A stretch of DNA of 64,000 nt from Phytopythium helicoides (taxonomy: Eukaryota > Oomycota > Peronosporomycetes > Pythiales > Pythiaceae): NCBI GenBank assembly GCA_024867545.1, contig JANFNE010000036.1, positions 186,001 through 250,000 of the forward strand, given 5' to 3'. This document shows positions 53,771 to 64,000 of this stretch, piece by piece. Every line of letters begins with the position of its first letter. The first letter of the stretch is position 1. The position numbers were made by a program, and so were the translations under genes. Below the pieces are notes generated by a model. The model saw nothing but the letters and a program-made list of their open reading frames with translations. It had not been told where the DNA came from and did no database searches.

Positions 53771-56218
53771 TTATCGAGAAATGAATGATCGGCGACTGCT
53801 GCGTGGCGCACTTCGACTGCGAGATCGTTTGCGAGACTCTCTTGATGACTCTCGGTGTTGCTTTTTGCTCTTCTTGTCTTTCTTGTGTTTCTTGTGCTTG
53901 TCCTTCTTGTGTTTTTTTGAGCTCTTTTTCTTCTTTTTTCTGTCGTCATTCAAAATGTCTTCATCGCGGCGGTTTCTTTTGCGTAGAGGAATGTCATCAG
54001 AGTCACTGTCGCTATTACTTTCGCTTTCGCTTCGACTCCTGTTGTCACCAACGTGCTGGAACAGGCGAGCTGATTGTTGATGTGGGGAAGATTTAGCGGA
54101 AGATTCCTGCTCAGGATCTTCACTATCGCTACTAAAGTAGTCAGCTGCAGCCCGTCGACCGAGACTGCGTGCTGGCTCGGGATGAAGCGGAGCTATCGAA
54201 CTATTTTTCGATTCGACGCCTGCATCATTTCCACCCTCGCGACCACTATCGATCTCTTCCTCTTCACTATCCTCTTCGTCAGTGGACTCGTCCGATGGCT
54301 CAAAAATGCTCTTCAGCAAAGTCACCGTCGGGCGTTCAACTTCCGGTAAAGGCGGTAAATCTTCGGGGTCTTGGTCGATTTGTTTGACGGTAGGACGAGC
54401 AGTCACAGTAGTCGTCGTCGAGTCGTTGTGGTTCTTGCGGACGGCAGCGTATTCAACAAGATGAGGCACAAGCTCTTGCGCGAAAAGATCCGGCTTTGTG
54501 TCTTCTGCAGCTTCGCCACTTCTTGAAGTTACGCCAGCACATTTTACGTGGAACCGTTTACACAAAAGCGCACTCGGGACCCACGTGGATTGTGACCGAT
54601 GAGACTTCTTTTTCGATGAAGCAACCACAGCGGGGGTGCTCGAAGTATCAGCCGTCGTGCTAGCACTCCCACCTCCTTCAACCGCTGACGACACAAAGCG
54701 CTTTGCAATCGAAGCTGATATCGTGGCTTGAAGTTGACCCTGGACAAGTGGTTGTCGCTCAGCAGTTGGTGCAGTGCTCGATGCAGAACTCGGAAATTGC
54801 GCTTCTTTATGAATTGCTCCTTGCACTGAAGTAGATTTCGCACGAGATGCAGCATCCATGAGCTTTTGCCGGTCGGCGCTGCCCAACAGATCAAACACGC
54901 TGCCCGTCGGTTGTGAGGGCATTGCTTTACCCTTTGTCTCAGTGTCTTCTTGTAGCAAAGCAGCGCGCTGTTTGACAGTAATTGTCGAGCTTCGTCCGTG
55001 CTTCATAGTGGAGAAGTCATGCTGCCGGTACAGAGCAGAGACGGCGTCAGTCTCCAAATCAAACTCATCAAACTTATGGATAGCTTTGAAATCAGCTGGC
55101 ACTTTTAGACGATCAGCAACAGCTTTTGGTGGTCCCTCTTTTGTTGCAGCGAGCTCAAATCCAGGTAGCGGCTTGCGGCCATCGGAGCATACTTGCCGTG
55201 AATGCTTGCGCTTCTTGGCTTCCTCTTCTTCAGATTCTTCCTTCAAGAGTTTCTTCTCTTGTCCGTTAGATATGCGCGGAGGTCCAATCTCAGGTGTCGA
55301 ATTCACTCATTGATGTCGTCCGTAGACATCTAAATCATCGTTATCTTCTAGCGCACCAAGTCCGTATCCTGTAACCGCACGATAGCTACCAGGTCGTGGG
55401 CTTCATAGCATCAGCAAAAGTCACCATTTGGCGGTGGTCTCCACTTCCAGATCCAGATTGACCATTTTGGAGCTGCTTGTAGCGCGAGAACTCGGGTGCG
55501 TTTACGTACGGGTCAAAGCCTACTCCATAGCGATCCACCTTTGGCTTTGGGAACGTCTTTTTGACATCGATCGAGTTGCGTGGAGGTACATACACGGCCT
55601 CTTCTGCCTCATCGAGTTTTCCACGCTGACTTGTGGTCGCAATCTTCTTTTTGCGGACTCGTTGCCCAATGCCCTGTCCGTCCTTCCACCCCATGTGCCG
55701 AAGCAATTCTGCTCCGACCGAGTTGTTAGTGGGCAGCAGCCACTCGTCTGGAAGCGCAAAGCCCGGAATCGGCGCAGCTCGGTCCGTCGACAAGCTCTGG
55801 GACAATGCACGCTTGGCTGACGACTGCAGCGTGTCGTACCGCTCGGTGGTCTCGAGCCGACGACCGAGCAGCGGGTCGTCGTCCTCGTCCATGAAGTCCT
55901 CTGCGCGCTGCTGGAAGCGCGAGGGCTCTGAGCGCCCGCTCCGCGACGACGTAAAGCTCTTGGGCTGCCATCCCTCCTTCGACCCGACCGTGTTGAAGTA
56001 CCCGGCCGAGAATCCGCCCGTGAAGGCTCCATGGAACCGCCGCCGGCCCTCCTCGTCCGTCACCTTTGATCGACCACAACGCCACGTACATAACGTGCAT
56101 TAGCTCGATATGCACATCAAACGAACCGCAAGAGCGTGCAGCGTGCAACTAGCAGCGCTTTAACCGCCGGAATCGTCGGCCTCACCTCCTGCGCGCGCGC
56201 GGACGCGCCTCGCTTCAT
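53771..56218 (-). CDS. GPATCH1: GPATCH1 (TOUGH-type) G-patch splicing-associated protein
   Basis: GPATCH1 is a nuclear G-patch protein linked to spliceosomal DEAH helicases. Exon 1 is 56218-56186 and intron 56185-56064 leads to VTDEEGRRRFHGAFTGGFSA, then YFNTVGSKEGW and EDFMDEDDD. The G-patch core is VGAELLRHMGWKDGQGIGQR. Single-base frame changes near 55398 and about 55310 interrupt the region VTGYGLGALEDNDDLDVYG / MSEFDT, which matches GALEEEDDDIYATE...LSKYDT in the human protein. The rest (55306-53771) holds GFELAATKE, SVFDLLGSADRQKLMDAA, WVPSALLCKRFHV, TVTLLKSIFEPSDES and a Lys/His/Arg-Ser-rich tail. Confidence 0.9.
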
Positions 56219-56512
56219 GGCTCTTCGCTGCGATCGAGTGGATTGGGCTTTCGACAACGGCAGCATCATTGGTGAAAATCAATTAATTGTGTGTAAGACA
56301 CATGCATCAGCGAGGTGACGTTGTCACTTCAACTCGAATGGAACGCATGTCAACCTTAGCTGGTCTCTGTTCAGGACCTTGTTGTGAGCGTCATGACGAT
56401 CCCAAGATTGTGGCATTGCGACGGTGGCGACATCGATCGGATTGGATTCATTTGGGGTACACGCGCTACTGTACAGTGAGTACTCCCTGGAAACGCACGT
56501 GGACATGACGCT
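56219..56512. other. Intergenic, no gene seen
   Basis: About 290 bases between the GPATCH1 start and the end of the PX-RING gene, both minus strand. No recognisable feature. Confidence 0.35.
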
Positions 56513-57789
56513 CTAGTGGGCTGCGGGCACGGCGCAGCGTGGGCAGACGAGCGACTCGTTTAGCTTGGCGAGGATGCACTCGTCGTGGAAGCAGTGGCCG
56601 CACTGCAGCGTCGTTAGCGACGCCATCATCTGCTCGCTGCTGCGGACGGTCTCGGCCGTGCTGTACGACTCGCACGTGTCCTCCGAGCTGCTGGCGTTGC
56701 TGGCGTTGCTCCTCGACGAGTTCTCCTTGTTCGACGAGCTCGGCGGAGCGATCGAAATGCTCGTGTCAGGCGTGACGAGGCTGCGCTGGCAGATCGAGCA
56801 CTCTTCGTCCGAAACGCGCGCGCCTCCGTTGTCGAGGAACGAGCCGCCGATTGAGCTGGCCCCGAGCGATCCGCGGTCGGACCCCGTTGGCAGCAGCAAA
56901 GTTATTGATGTCGCCGAAGTCGAGCACCATGCCTTGGAATAGGAACTCGTAGAGCAAGTGCGGGAGTCGCGAGCCCGATACGGCGCATTCGAGGCTTCGG
57001 TTCTCCTTCCACATGCCGAGGACGGTCGACATGAAGGTCTGGAGCTCGCTTATGCGGTTGGAGATAACACTGGGGCTGCGCGATCGAAAGACGTGGCGGC
57101 GAGGGAAGTGGTGCGTGACGTACATGTAGACCCACGGGCAGTTGGACTTGCAAAAGTGTCCGTGGTCAAGCGCGCGCACAATGTCCTCCTTGAGCTCGTA
57201 GAACTCGCGGAAGGTGCGCGACATCTCCCACGACTGGTTCATGGCGGCGCTGGCGACGCGCATGACGTAGCGCGTGCTGGCCATCTTGTTGGCGGGCAGC
57301 ACGGCCTTGACGAACTCGACCTGCACGCGGTCGAGCAGCGCGACCTCGACGCCCTGCGGCGTGCTCGCGAGCGACGACTGGCGCTCGACCCGGCGCTTGG
57401 CGAACGAGAAGGAGAACGACTTGCTGTGCTCGTCCTCCTGCAGCGACTTGCGGTAGCGCAGCCGCGCACCGGGCGGAGCCATGGGCATGGACATCGACTT
57501 GCGCATTGGCGTGCGACCGAAGCTGGTCATGCCGTTCATGCTGCTTGGACTCGGCTGGTCGCGGACGGCAGAGGGCGGCGCCACGTGCGGCCGGAGCGGG
57601 AACTTCAGCTGTCGACGACCGGGCGCGTCTGTGAATGAGCCGCCAGCCGGCCTGCCGTCGCTGTAACGCGCAGCAGCCGGGCCGTCGAGCGCGGGAGAAG
57701 CGAGAAAAAGGGAGTCCCAACGAGGAGCTGACAATGGGCTGGGCTGGTCGAGGCCTCCGGCTGCGACGGAGGAGCGAGTCAGTGTCCAT
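56513..57789 (-). CDS. PX domain plus RING-H2 finger protein
   Basis: ATG 57789 gives MDTDSLLRRS; one frame change near 57735 leads into the main frame. Residues about 20-140 are disordered. A PX (phosphoinositide-binding) domain spans about 145-270: TRYVMRVASAAMNQSWEMSR, TFREFYELKEDIV, CKSNCPW and HHFPRRHVF, with helix SELQTFMSTVLGMW. A second single-base change near 56905 leads to the C-terminal RING-H2: EECSICQRSL, a 60-residue Ser/Asn-rich insertion, then LQCGHCFHDECILAKLNES and CPRC. It is probably an endosomal E3 ubiquitin ligase; the long gap between the Cys pairs is unusual. Confidence 0.78.
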
Positions 57790-59125
57790 CTTCACAAACT
57801 ATCGAGCATACTGGGGCGCAAGTGGGCTTCTTTTGCCGGCGCGCGTTTTCGTCACAGGTGACTTGGCATTTGTATAGACCTGTCAGCAAGCAAGCGAAAA
57901 TTGCCGTTCTGAACTTTCGTGTGCCAGCTCCCATGATGCTCGGGAAAGCGTACACGAGGTGATCCATCGCTCCGCTTTACCCATCGTTTGGCCTCCAGCA
58001 GATGGCAGATGGCAGTTGAGCCGAGGTTTCACAGAGGGATACATATCCGTCGCAACCGCCAGCTCCATATATCACAACCCCATCAAGCCGCCGAACGAAC
58101 CGGCCACGTTCGATGCGATGGGCTCGGGGTTTTCGGAATGGAGCCGCCATGGAACCTTGGTGGAGCCAACCGAAGAACAAGCGATGACAGCGTCAGTCAG
58201 GTCCCGCATGGATGCTGGTTCGGTAGCCAAGCAGATCGGTTCTGTGGCTGATGCTGTACGAGATGTAAATCGTGTTGTTCCCGTAGTCGTCGTGGATGTT
58301 GTCGCCAATCGTGATGGCGGCGCGGGCGGATTACGGCGCTGCTCCAAGCGTACTCCTTCTTCGCGAGCGGTGCCGCCCAGCGAAATGCCATCGAGCCAAA
58401 TTGCCGCGACGGGAAAGCCACATGGCCTTCGCTGGCAGCAGGTTGGTGGGACAAGCACCAGGTGCTGTTTGTGTCTGTTCGTTCGAGCGTGGAGAGTGCT
58501 CGGCATCTGCTTGAGCCGTTGGCCGGATCGATCCGATGGTGATCACCGCCGTTGTGCACTCGCGTGGCGTGAAGCCATATTACTCGAGGAACACGCCGAC
58601 TGCGGCGGCGCAGCGTCGTGGTGCAGTGTGCATGCTTGACTTGAGTTGACTGCACCGGGCCAGCGATCGTGGTGGTGTCGGGGCCGACTTGTCTCCACGT
58701 TCTGCGGACGCATCGATGATGCCCGTCCATCCACGCCATCACTCCAGCGCTTCGGATCCATTCCTGTCTTTTTGGATCCTCCTCCTATCCTGGTTGTATC
58801 TGCAATCTGCACACGTACCAGTTTCCCAAGCACGAACAGCTCGTCGTGGGTTGTCTCAGCTACCTCTTTTTCAGGATCCTCTCTATAAACGCATCATCGA
58901 GAAAGACACGATCCTCACAGACGTCAGCAGCCGACTGGTGCAGTCGCTCGATTACGGGCTGGCGCCCTCTCCCCAGCCAACAGTCTTGAAGTTTGTATAG
59001 CTACAGCCGGCGGGCCGCAGAGAAGGAAAGCCGCCGCCCGCCCTTACGTCGGCGCCTTCATTCGGCAAAACGCGCGGCGCCAGCTCCAGCTCCAGCCCCT
59101 CCCCAGCCTCCTCCCCAGCGCCAAG
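57790..59125. other. Intergenic region with a possible gene remnant
   Basis: 1.3 kb. On the minus strand at about 58310-58193 a frame reads ITIGDNIHDDYGNNTIYISY and ends at TGA 58195-58193; upstream, in other frames, GFPVAAIWLDGISLGG appears (58450-58370). It looks like the frame-broken end of a beta-rich protein, but I cannot name it or define a start. Positions 58640-59100 should include the START gene promoter. Confidence 0.3.
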
Positions 59126-59851
59126 ATGAACTACCTGAGCTCGTGGTACTCTGGCACGGAGGCCCCGCGCAACGAGTCGGCCGTGCCCGACCAGGGCACG
59201 TCCTACAAGAAGGTGGACGACGTGGACCTCGTGGCGTTCGCCGACAAGAGCGTCGAGACGCTGCTCGCGCGCTACACGGGCTCGGACAAGGTGACGACCT
59301 GGGAGCTCGTCAGCGACGCCGAGGGCGTCAAGATCTGGCGCGGAGACGTTCAGGGCGACTCGTGGAACGCCTTCCGCTGCGCGCGCCGCATCACCACCGA
59401 CAAGGCCACCATCGTCAAGGCGCTGCTCGACGTCGAGCTCACCATGGAGCTCGACGAGATGATGGAGAGCTCCGAGGAGATCAAGTCGGCCGAGGACGGA
59501 CGCATCAGCATGCGCCAGGTCGCCAGCAAGGGCGTCTTCCCCATCTCGGGACGCGAGTTTGTCATCATCACCACCGCGCGCGACCTGCCCGATGGACGCG
59601 TCGCCATCGCCACGCGATCCGCCGACATTGACGAGGTGCTCCCCTACGAGGGCTACGTGCGCGCCACCAACCACATCTCGGGATACATCATCGAGGAGTG
59701 CAAGGACGCGCAGGGCAACGTCTACTGCGACGTGACGCTGCTCGCACACGCCGACCTGGGCGGCTTCATCCCCGCCCAGATCGTCAACCTGCTCGGCACG
59801 TCGTCCACCGTCAAGGTGCTCGAGAAGCTCCAGGCGCTCATCGGCAAGTAG
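59126..59851 (+). CDS. START-domain lipid-binding protein
   Basis: START domains bind sterols, phospholipids or ceramide in a helix-grip pocket. Intronless, 241 residues. Residues about 45-235 form the fold: TTWELVSDAEGVKIWRGDVQ, WNAFRCARRI, the omega-loop region LDVELTMELDEMM, FVIITTARDLPDGRVAIATR, GYVRATNHISGYIIEE, CDVTLLAHADLGGFIPAQIV and a C-terminal helix. The start is ATG 59126. No signal peptide or membrane segment, so it is cytosolic. Two MSP-domain proteins lie in the window, but no FFAT motif is obvious in this protein. Confidence 0.88.
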   Translation: MNYLSSWYSGTEAPRNESAVPDQGTSYKKVDDVDLVAFADKSVETLLARYTGSDKVTTWELVSDAEGVKIWRGDVQGDSWNAFRCARRITTDKATIVKALLDVELTMELDEMMESSEEIKSAEDGRISMRQVASKGVFPISGREFVIITTARDLPDGRVAIATRSADIDEVLPYEGYVRATNHISGYIIEECKDAQGNVYCDVTLLAHADLGGFIPAQIVNLLGTSSTVKVLEKLQALIGK

Positions 59852-60226
59852 ATAGGCTACCAGTTTTCGACGCCCTTGTATGTGCAGCATGCCTAGTCAC
59901 GCAGCCCCAAGATCGAGCGACCATGCAGTCGCGCACTCCTTCGCGATGGCGCCACTGCGCGTTGTGGCGAGCGGAAGAGTACCGTTGGACGCAAGAAACA
60001 CCAGAAAAAAATAAACCGAATGAATGCATGAATGTATTATGACAATGCCGCTTGGGATCTGTAGATCTTTCGCCGCGTCAGTCGTCACGTCAGGAGAGCA
60101 TGAGCTGAGCATGACGCATCATCTCGGTCCAATGTGGAGGCAGAGAGCGTCACGAAGATGCGACCCATGTATCCAACGAATGGCTGCTTCAACACCAACC
60201 ATGTTCCATTAACTTAGATTTCGAGC
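59852..60226. other. Convergent 3' region
   Basis: 375 bases between the stops of the START gene (plus) and the double-MSP gene (minus). No gene seen. Confidence 0.4.
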
Positions 60227-61978
60227 CTAGACGAAGAAGGACACGTTCGGGTTTGAAAAATCGATGAGATCGAGTGAGTCCGGCGATGCAACCACAACGG
60301 CTTGTTGCGACTGTGCTGGCGGTTGCGTCCTGCCTTTGACTGCACTGGTTCCTAGAGCATGGCGCGACGCCTCTCCGTTTGTCGATTCGCCTGAAGCGGT
60401 GGTTGCAACGCGGCTACTATTTGGGTGGTGTCGAGGTCTCCCCGCAGCCACGGTGTAGGCTCGCACAGGCGTGCAAATGTCCTCAACGTCGGCTGCATCG
60501 ATCGTAAAGTCAACTGTCAACATCTCGCTGCTCCGGTCGTTCTGTGGTAAGACGGACCAAAGGGACGACAACTCGCGTGACTTCTTGCGTGCATCGAGAG
60601 CCTCAAGCGCACGATACTGATCAAGAGATACAGGTGCAACCTCAATGAGAAACGCGTCGCGTGCCTCTCGCTTCGATCGGTCAAGATACCCTTCCTTCGG
60701 GGCACAAAGATGCACCTCGATCTTCTGCGCGCTCGTGACTGCCACAAGTCCCTTCGTGGGCTTGACAAAGTATCCCTCCTGGTTGGTTGTGCGCACCTTG
60801 AAGGTAAGACACTCAGTCTGAGACGCATTTACGATGAAGAATGAGCTGCTGCCCCAGTACTTCGGCGCACGCTTGACTTGGAATTTCAGCACATCGTGCG
60901 GGTGGATGCTGAAAAGCAACGATGGAGGAGACGGCGACGCAGGAGTCGTCGGGTTCAGTGCGCTCGAAGTCATGGTTGAAATCGAAGACCGCGCTGACAA
61001 CATGGTGTCGTTGTCATCGAGCATGGTGCTGCTCAAGCTGCGGCAGTCAAACATGGTCGATCGAGCTGAGGCGACGCTGTTAGTCGGGCTCCCTGCGTCC
61101 GCTGTGATCCACGAGGACGAAAGGGAGCTCATTCGCGATAGGCTTTCTGCGTTCAGCTCGCTGGTGGCGTCGGCGTTGCTTTGGCGCTGAGGACTTTGGG
61201 CGGTGTTGTCTTGATGCACTGGACGCCGAGCGTTGCTGACACCGCTCAACGACGAGAGCGACAATCGGTCAGAACGGCTTGGTACTGACGTCTGAAGTTG
61301 CGGTGGTTCTTCAGCAGCTTGGTTGTCATCGTTCGTCTCCAGACACGTTCCGTAGAACGTCGATTGAGACATAAAGGAGTCTCGAGCAGACACCATAGTC
61401 GCGCTTGGGTTCAATAGGCTGCTGTGCGAAGCACTCATGAAGTTGGAGTGCGAGGCGTTCATGAAGCTGCTGTGCGACGCATTCAACGCTCTGGGCGGCG
61501 CGCTCCTCTCTGCAACCACAAACCGGCACGCGAGCTTGTTCTCGGCGACGAGCTCTCTAGGGACCTGCTTCCAGAACCCTCGTAGCATATCAGTCCTCGG
61601 CGCCTCATCGCCCAGTATCTCCTTGGCGAGCAGCATATCTGTCGCGAGCTCGACGCTCTGGATCTTGAACAGGTCGGACGAGCGGCGCGCCTCCAGGTCT
61701 TCTGGTTGCATCTTGACGAGCCTCGCAACGGACGCTGGCGCGATCGAGATGACGATCTGCTCGCTCGCGCCGGGCTTGAGCAGTCCGTGCGTCGGCCGCA
61801 CCGCGAACACGTCCGGGTTGCGCGTGCGCACCTTGAACGCCACGTCTGCCGTCGGCGACACGTTGGAGAGCGAGAGCTGCGCCACAGCGCGCTGCCTCGC
61901 GCGGTCGAGCGAGAAGCGCAGCTCGTGCGCGGGCTCCAGCAGCAGGCTCGAGTCCGCGTCCACCGTCGCCGTGATCAT
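60227..61978 (-). CDS. Protein with two MSP domains joined by a Ser-rich linker
   Basis: Intact 583-residue ORF from ATG 61978. MSP domain 1 covers residues about 5-155 (QLSLSNVSPTADVAFKVRTR, FAVRPTHGLLKPG, FKIQSVELATDM). A linker of about 190 residues is Ser-rich and begins with an imperfect repeat NASHSSFMNASHSNFMSASH. MSP domain 2 covers about 345-490 (FFIVNASQTECLTFKVRTTN, YFVKPTKGLV, DAFLIEVAPV). There is no coiled coil or membrane anchor, unlike the VAP-type protein at 46059. The N-terminal domains of the two proteins are similar in layout. Probably a cytosolic adaptor; the function is inferred from the fold only. Confidence 0.85.
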   Translation of the reverse strand: MITATVDADSSLLLEPAHELRFSLDRARQRAVAQLSLSNVSPTADVAFKVRTRNPDVFAVRPTHGLLKPGASEQIVISIAPASVARLVKMQPEDLEARRSSDLFKIQSVELATDMLLAKEILGDEAPRTDMLRGFWKQVPRELVAENKLACRFVVAERSAPPRALNASHSSFMNASHSNFMSASHSSLLNPSATMVSARDSFMSQSTFYGTCLETNDDNQAAEEPPQLQTSVPSRSDRLSLSSLSGVSNARRPVHQDNTAQSPQRQSNADATSELNAESLSRMSSLSSSWITADAGSPTNSVASARSTMFDCRSLSSTMLDDNDTMLSARSSISTMTSSALNPTTPASPSPPSLLFSIHPHDVLKFQVKRAPKYWGSSSFFIVNASQTECLTFKVRTTNQEGYFVKPTKGLVAVTSAQKIEVHLCAPKEGYLDRSKREARDAFLIEVAPVSLDQYRALEALDARKKSRELSSLWSVLPQNDRSSEMLTVDFTIDAADVEDICTPVRAYTVAAGRPRHHPNSSRVATTASGESTNGEASRHALGTSAVKGRTQPPAQSQQAVVVASPDSLDLIDFSNPNVSFFV

Positions 61979-62337
61979 GGCAGAAGGAGCAATGAGCGCG
62001 CGCCTGTCGCCTCTCGGTGGCCGCCGCCCTTCACGCCCAGCGGTGACTCACAGCGCAGAGAAGCCGCCTCCGGACCCGCGGCGTCGCGCAGCCACACAGC
62101 GCGGGAACTATACGTCCAGCGCGGGCGCGTAATGCAAGCAGCGCCAAGTCACCAGCGCCGGCGCTTTCTCCACTGCGCTTGCCTTCCTTCCAGGCGATCT
62201 GAGCATACTGAAACCAAGAGGTTTGGGCGATTACTCACGAGTATCTCAGAAAAGTTGGAGATGCGAGGCACTCGCTCGGATCAATGACGTAGAGAAGGCG
62301 AGCTTGAAGAGGCGCAATGACGTCGGCACTTGGCGAG
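61979..62337. other. Shared 5' region of the double-MSP and TMEM231 genes
   Basis: About 360 bases between divergent starts. No ORF of interest; both promoters must lie here. Confidence 0.4.
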
Positions 62338-63819
62338 ATGCGAGCGCTGTGCCACCGCTCGACCGTGCAGCGGCGGTACTACAGCGGCGCGTGCTCGCTG
62401 GCGTTCCTAGTGTCCTGTGCGCTGAGCGTGCTGGTGGCGTTGCTTCCTCTGCTGCTGGCCCATGGATCGCGAGGTTGGTGCTGTGCCTTCTGAGCGATTG
62501 ATTTTCGAGTGGTACTGACGACGCTGAGTCGGAAGACTTTTCAACGCAGATCAACTCGTACCGAGAGCAGCCGGAGGTTGCATTCACGTACCAGTGCATA
62601 TGCGTTCTGGAGGGCAAGCGGACTGATGAGACTGGATTCCGGAGCGTGCCATTCTCGCTTGTTCACACGACTTTGTCGCCGCGGATCAACCACATTCTGC
62701 AAGCAAAAGCACGATCCACCCATGTCAAGGTGGGGTAAATGTGGTTCTTTTGAACGGCAACGTGTATCTGTTGCTTACAGCAGATTTTCCTTCGTGTAAT
62801 AGCACTATGTTCGCGATATAGACGGCGACGGAGCAGTTGACGCGCTACACGTCGACATCGCGGTGCCGCTGCTTGCAAACGAAAGCGTCCACCGTGTTAC
62901 GGTTGCAGTAATACTCAATTACACGTTGAGCAGCTACGCCAAGATCAGCATGGATGCACTGGTGCTGTTTACTCACGAGTCGGCAATGCCTGGATCGCTG
63001 CTGCTTGTCGACGGTGACCTCAGTCTGTACCAGCGAAAACCCTTTGCAATACTAGAAGTGTACGCATATCGCAGCATACAGCTCTCAAACATGAATGACT
63101 TTACTCTAACGAGCTTATGCTGTAATAAACTAGGATGCAAACGCCGTACGATGCCTCGCCAATCGTAAATCTATCGCTGATCCAGTCACCTCAAGACCTC
63201 CAGTTTGAGAGTATGGTGTCGAGGTATCGCGATCGAGACTGTAAGTAGCTTAGTGTTTTTCTGTTGATATTATTGTGTTTCTTGACTGGTGGCGATGCTT
63301 TCCCAGATTCGGCGATCTTTGAGCCGAGATATCCTGTGTGGAAGGCTGATGTCAGCGTAAATCCTCAGCCGCACACCCAGCGCCGCTTCCAGGTATCGGC
63401 AGCGATACGTATACCTGCTGTCGATGTTTTGTAAGTGTTTTGGGAGAGTGGTGGTCCTATTTCACAGACTTTCTCATCAGTGGCCTTGCAGATACCACCC
63501 GACGTGGGCAGAAGTGCTTAAGAAGGCGTGGATTCAAGGTAAGCTGCTCTTCGAACTCATTCACGGATCAAGTTCACGGATCTAATTGGTGTGCACTCGT
63601 CAGTATTATTGCATTCTGGTGGTGATCTCCACCCTGGCAATGCACCTGCGCGAGTATTTATTCAAGAGCAACGTGCGTCCTGCTTTCTCTATTCAGAACA
63701 TTGCTGCAATGACTTACCGCCTGCATGTCGTACCAACAGCTTTTATCCAGCGTGTCGACCGTGGACGACCCGCATCTCCGCCGCGCGCTTGCTGCCCACA
63801 AAAGCCGCTGAGACTGTAG
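62338..63819 (+). CDS. TMEM231: TMEM231 homologue, ciliary transition-zone membrane protein
   Basis: TMEM231 belongs to the MKS/B9 transition-zone complex of cilia. ATG 62338 gives MRALCHRSTVQRRYYSG and a first membrane helix (LSVLVALLPLLLAHG); ATG 62317 is an alternative. Later exons match in order: 62550-62732 (INSYREQPEVAFTYQCICV), from about 62802 (HYVRDIDGDGAVDALHVDIA, SLLLVDGDLSLYQRKPF), about 63132-63240 (TPYDASPIVNL), 63307-63430 (IFEPRYPVWKADVSV), about 63493-63540 (YHPTWAEVLKKAWIQ), then the second helix (YYCILVVISTLAMHLREYLF). Several joins leave the phase off by one, so indels are likely. The end at 63819 is where the frame closes and is uncertain. Confidence 0.8.
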
Positions 63820-63946
63820 AATTCCAACCTTTGACACTAAAATCCAACAGTCATGTGCACCACATCACTTGTCTTGGCATCTCAATATTCGAGTCAACAA
63901 GTTGACTCAAGTTCGGGGGGAAACCAGTCGAGAAGCAGTGAGCAGC

Positions 63947-64000
63947 ATGAGCACCAAGAGCGACGAGCGCAGCGAGCCCCAGGTGGCACCGGCGCTAGAG
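63947..64000 (+). CDS. Start of an unidentified gene (runs off the window)
   Basis: ATG 63947 opens an 18-codon frame to the right edge, reading MSTKSDERSEPQVAPALE, preceded by AGCAGC and a GC-rich leader. The polar, acidic N-terminus gives no clue to function. Confidence 0.4.
   Translation, partial: MSTKSDERSEPQVAPALE

Overview
The window is nuclear DNA of an oomycete (stramenopile), probably a Phytophthora/Pythium-type species that makes flagellated zoospores. The main evidence is two secreted proteins with a six-cysteine elicitin domain, a family essentially confined to oomycetes. Supporting signs are dense genes on both strands, introns mostly of 55-120 bases with GT/AG ends, GC-rich exons, and cilium genes (a BBS4 homologue and a TMEM231 homologue). 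I see no operons, rRNA, tRNA or CRISPR array.

Layout. 1-13.1 kb: C-terminal tail of an unidentified gene, a sphingomyelin-synthase-type membrane enzyme, adenosine deaminase, a small Cys-containing protein, endonuclease V, an unidentified multi-exon gene, SFT2 vesicle-transport protein, BBS4, a CHIC/Golgin-A7-type protein and a cyclic-nucleotide-binding/RGS fusion. 13.5-22.2 kb: BMS1, a coiled-coil protein, a NOP6-like RRM protein, a small membrane protein and a secreted PLC-like phosphodiesterase. 22.3-31.6 kb: two elicitin-like genes in an inverted repeat of about 1.5 kb arms; the spacer holds a small single-pass membrane protein, a PARP-like/B-box protein, ATG18/WIPI and a methyltransferase-like protein. 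31.7-43.3 kb: two membrane-anchored aspartic proteases, then a 2.5 kb direct duplication that created a 5'-truncated protease copy and a truncated ankyrin gene. The two duplicates are separated by a 2.8 kb AT-rich insert carrying a piggyBac-like MITE and a virus-type endonuclease-like ORF. 44.3-51.2 kb: SPX protein, VAP-type MSP protein, ZSWIM3/FAR1-like DNA-binding protein and nucleolin. 51.3-53.5 kb: a Fanzor (eukaryotic TnpB-type RNA-guided nuclease) gene. 53.8-64 kb: GPATCH1, a PX-RING protein, a START protein, a double-MSP protein, TMEM231 and the first codons of another gene.

Themes. Ribosome biogenesis and RNA (BMS1, NOP6-like, nucleolin, GPATCH1), membrane lipid and vesicle biology (sphingomyelin-synthase type, SFT2, PLC-like, ATG18, VAP, PX-RING, START, double MSP, SPX), cilia (BBS4, TMEM231), and secreted or surface proteins in the rearranged centre (elicitins, aspartic proteases).

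Data quality. Many conserved genes are interrupted by single-base frame changes while both frames keep family motifs and catalytic residues (adenosine deaminase, BMS1, ATG18, nucleolin, GPATCH1, PARP/B-box, Fanzor). I read most of these as uncorrected assembly indels and annotate whole gene spans, naming the breaks. Exon joins were worked out by eye from splice sites and protein continuity.
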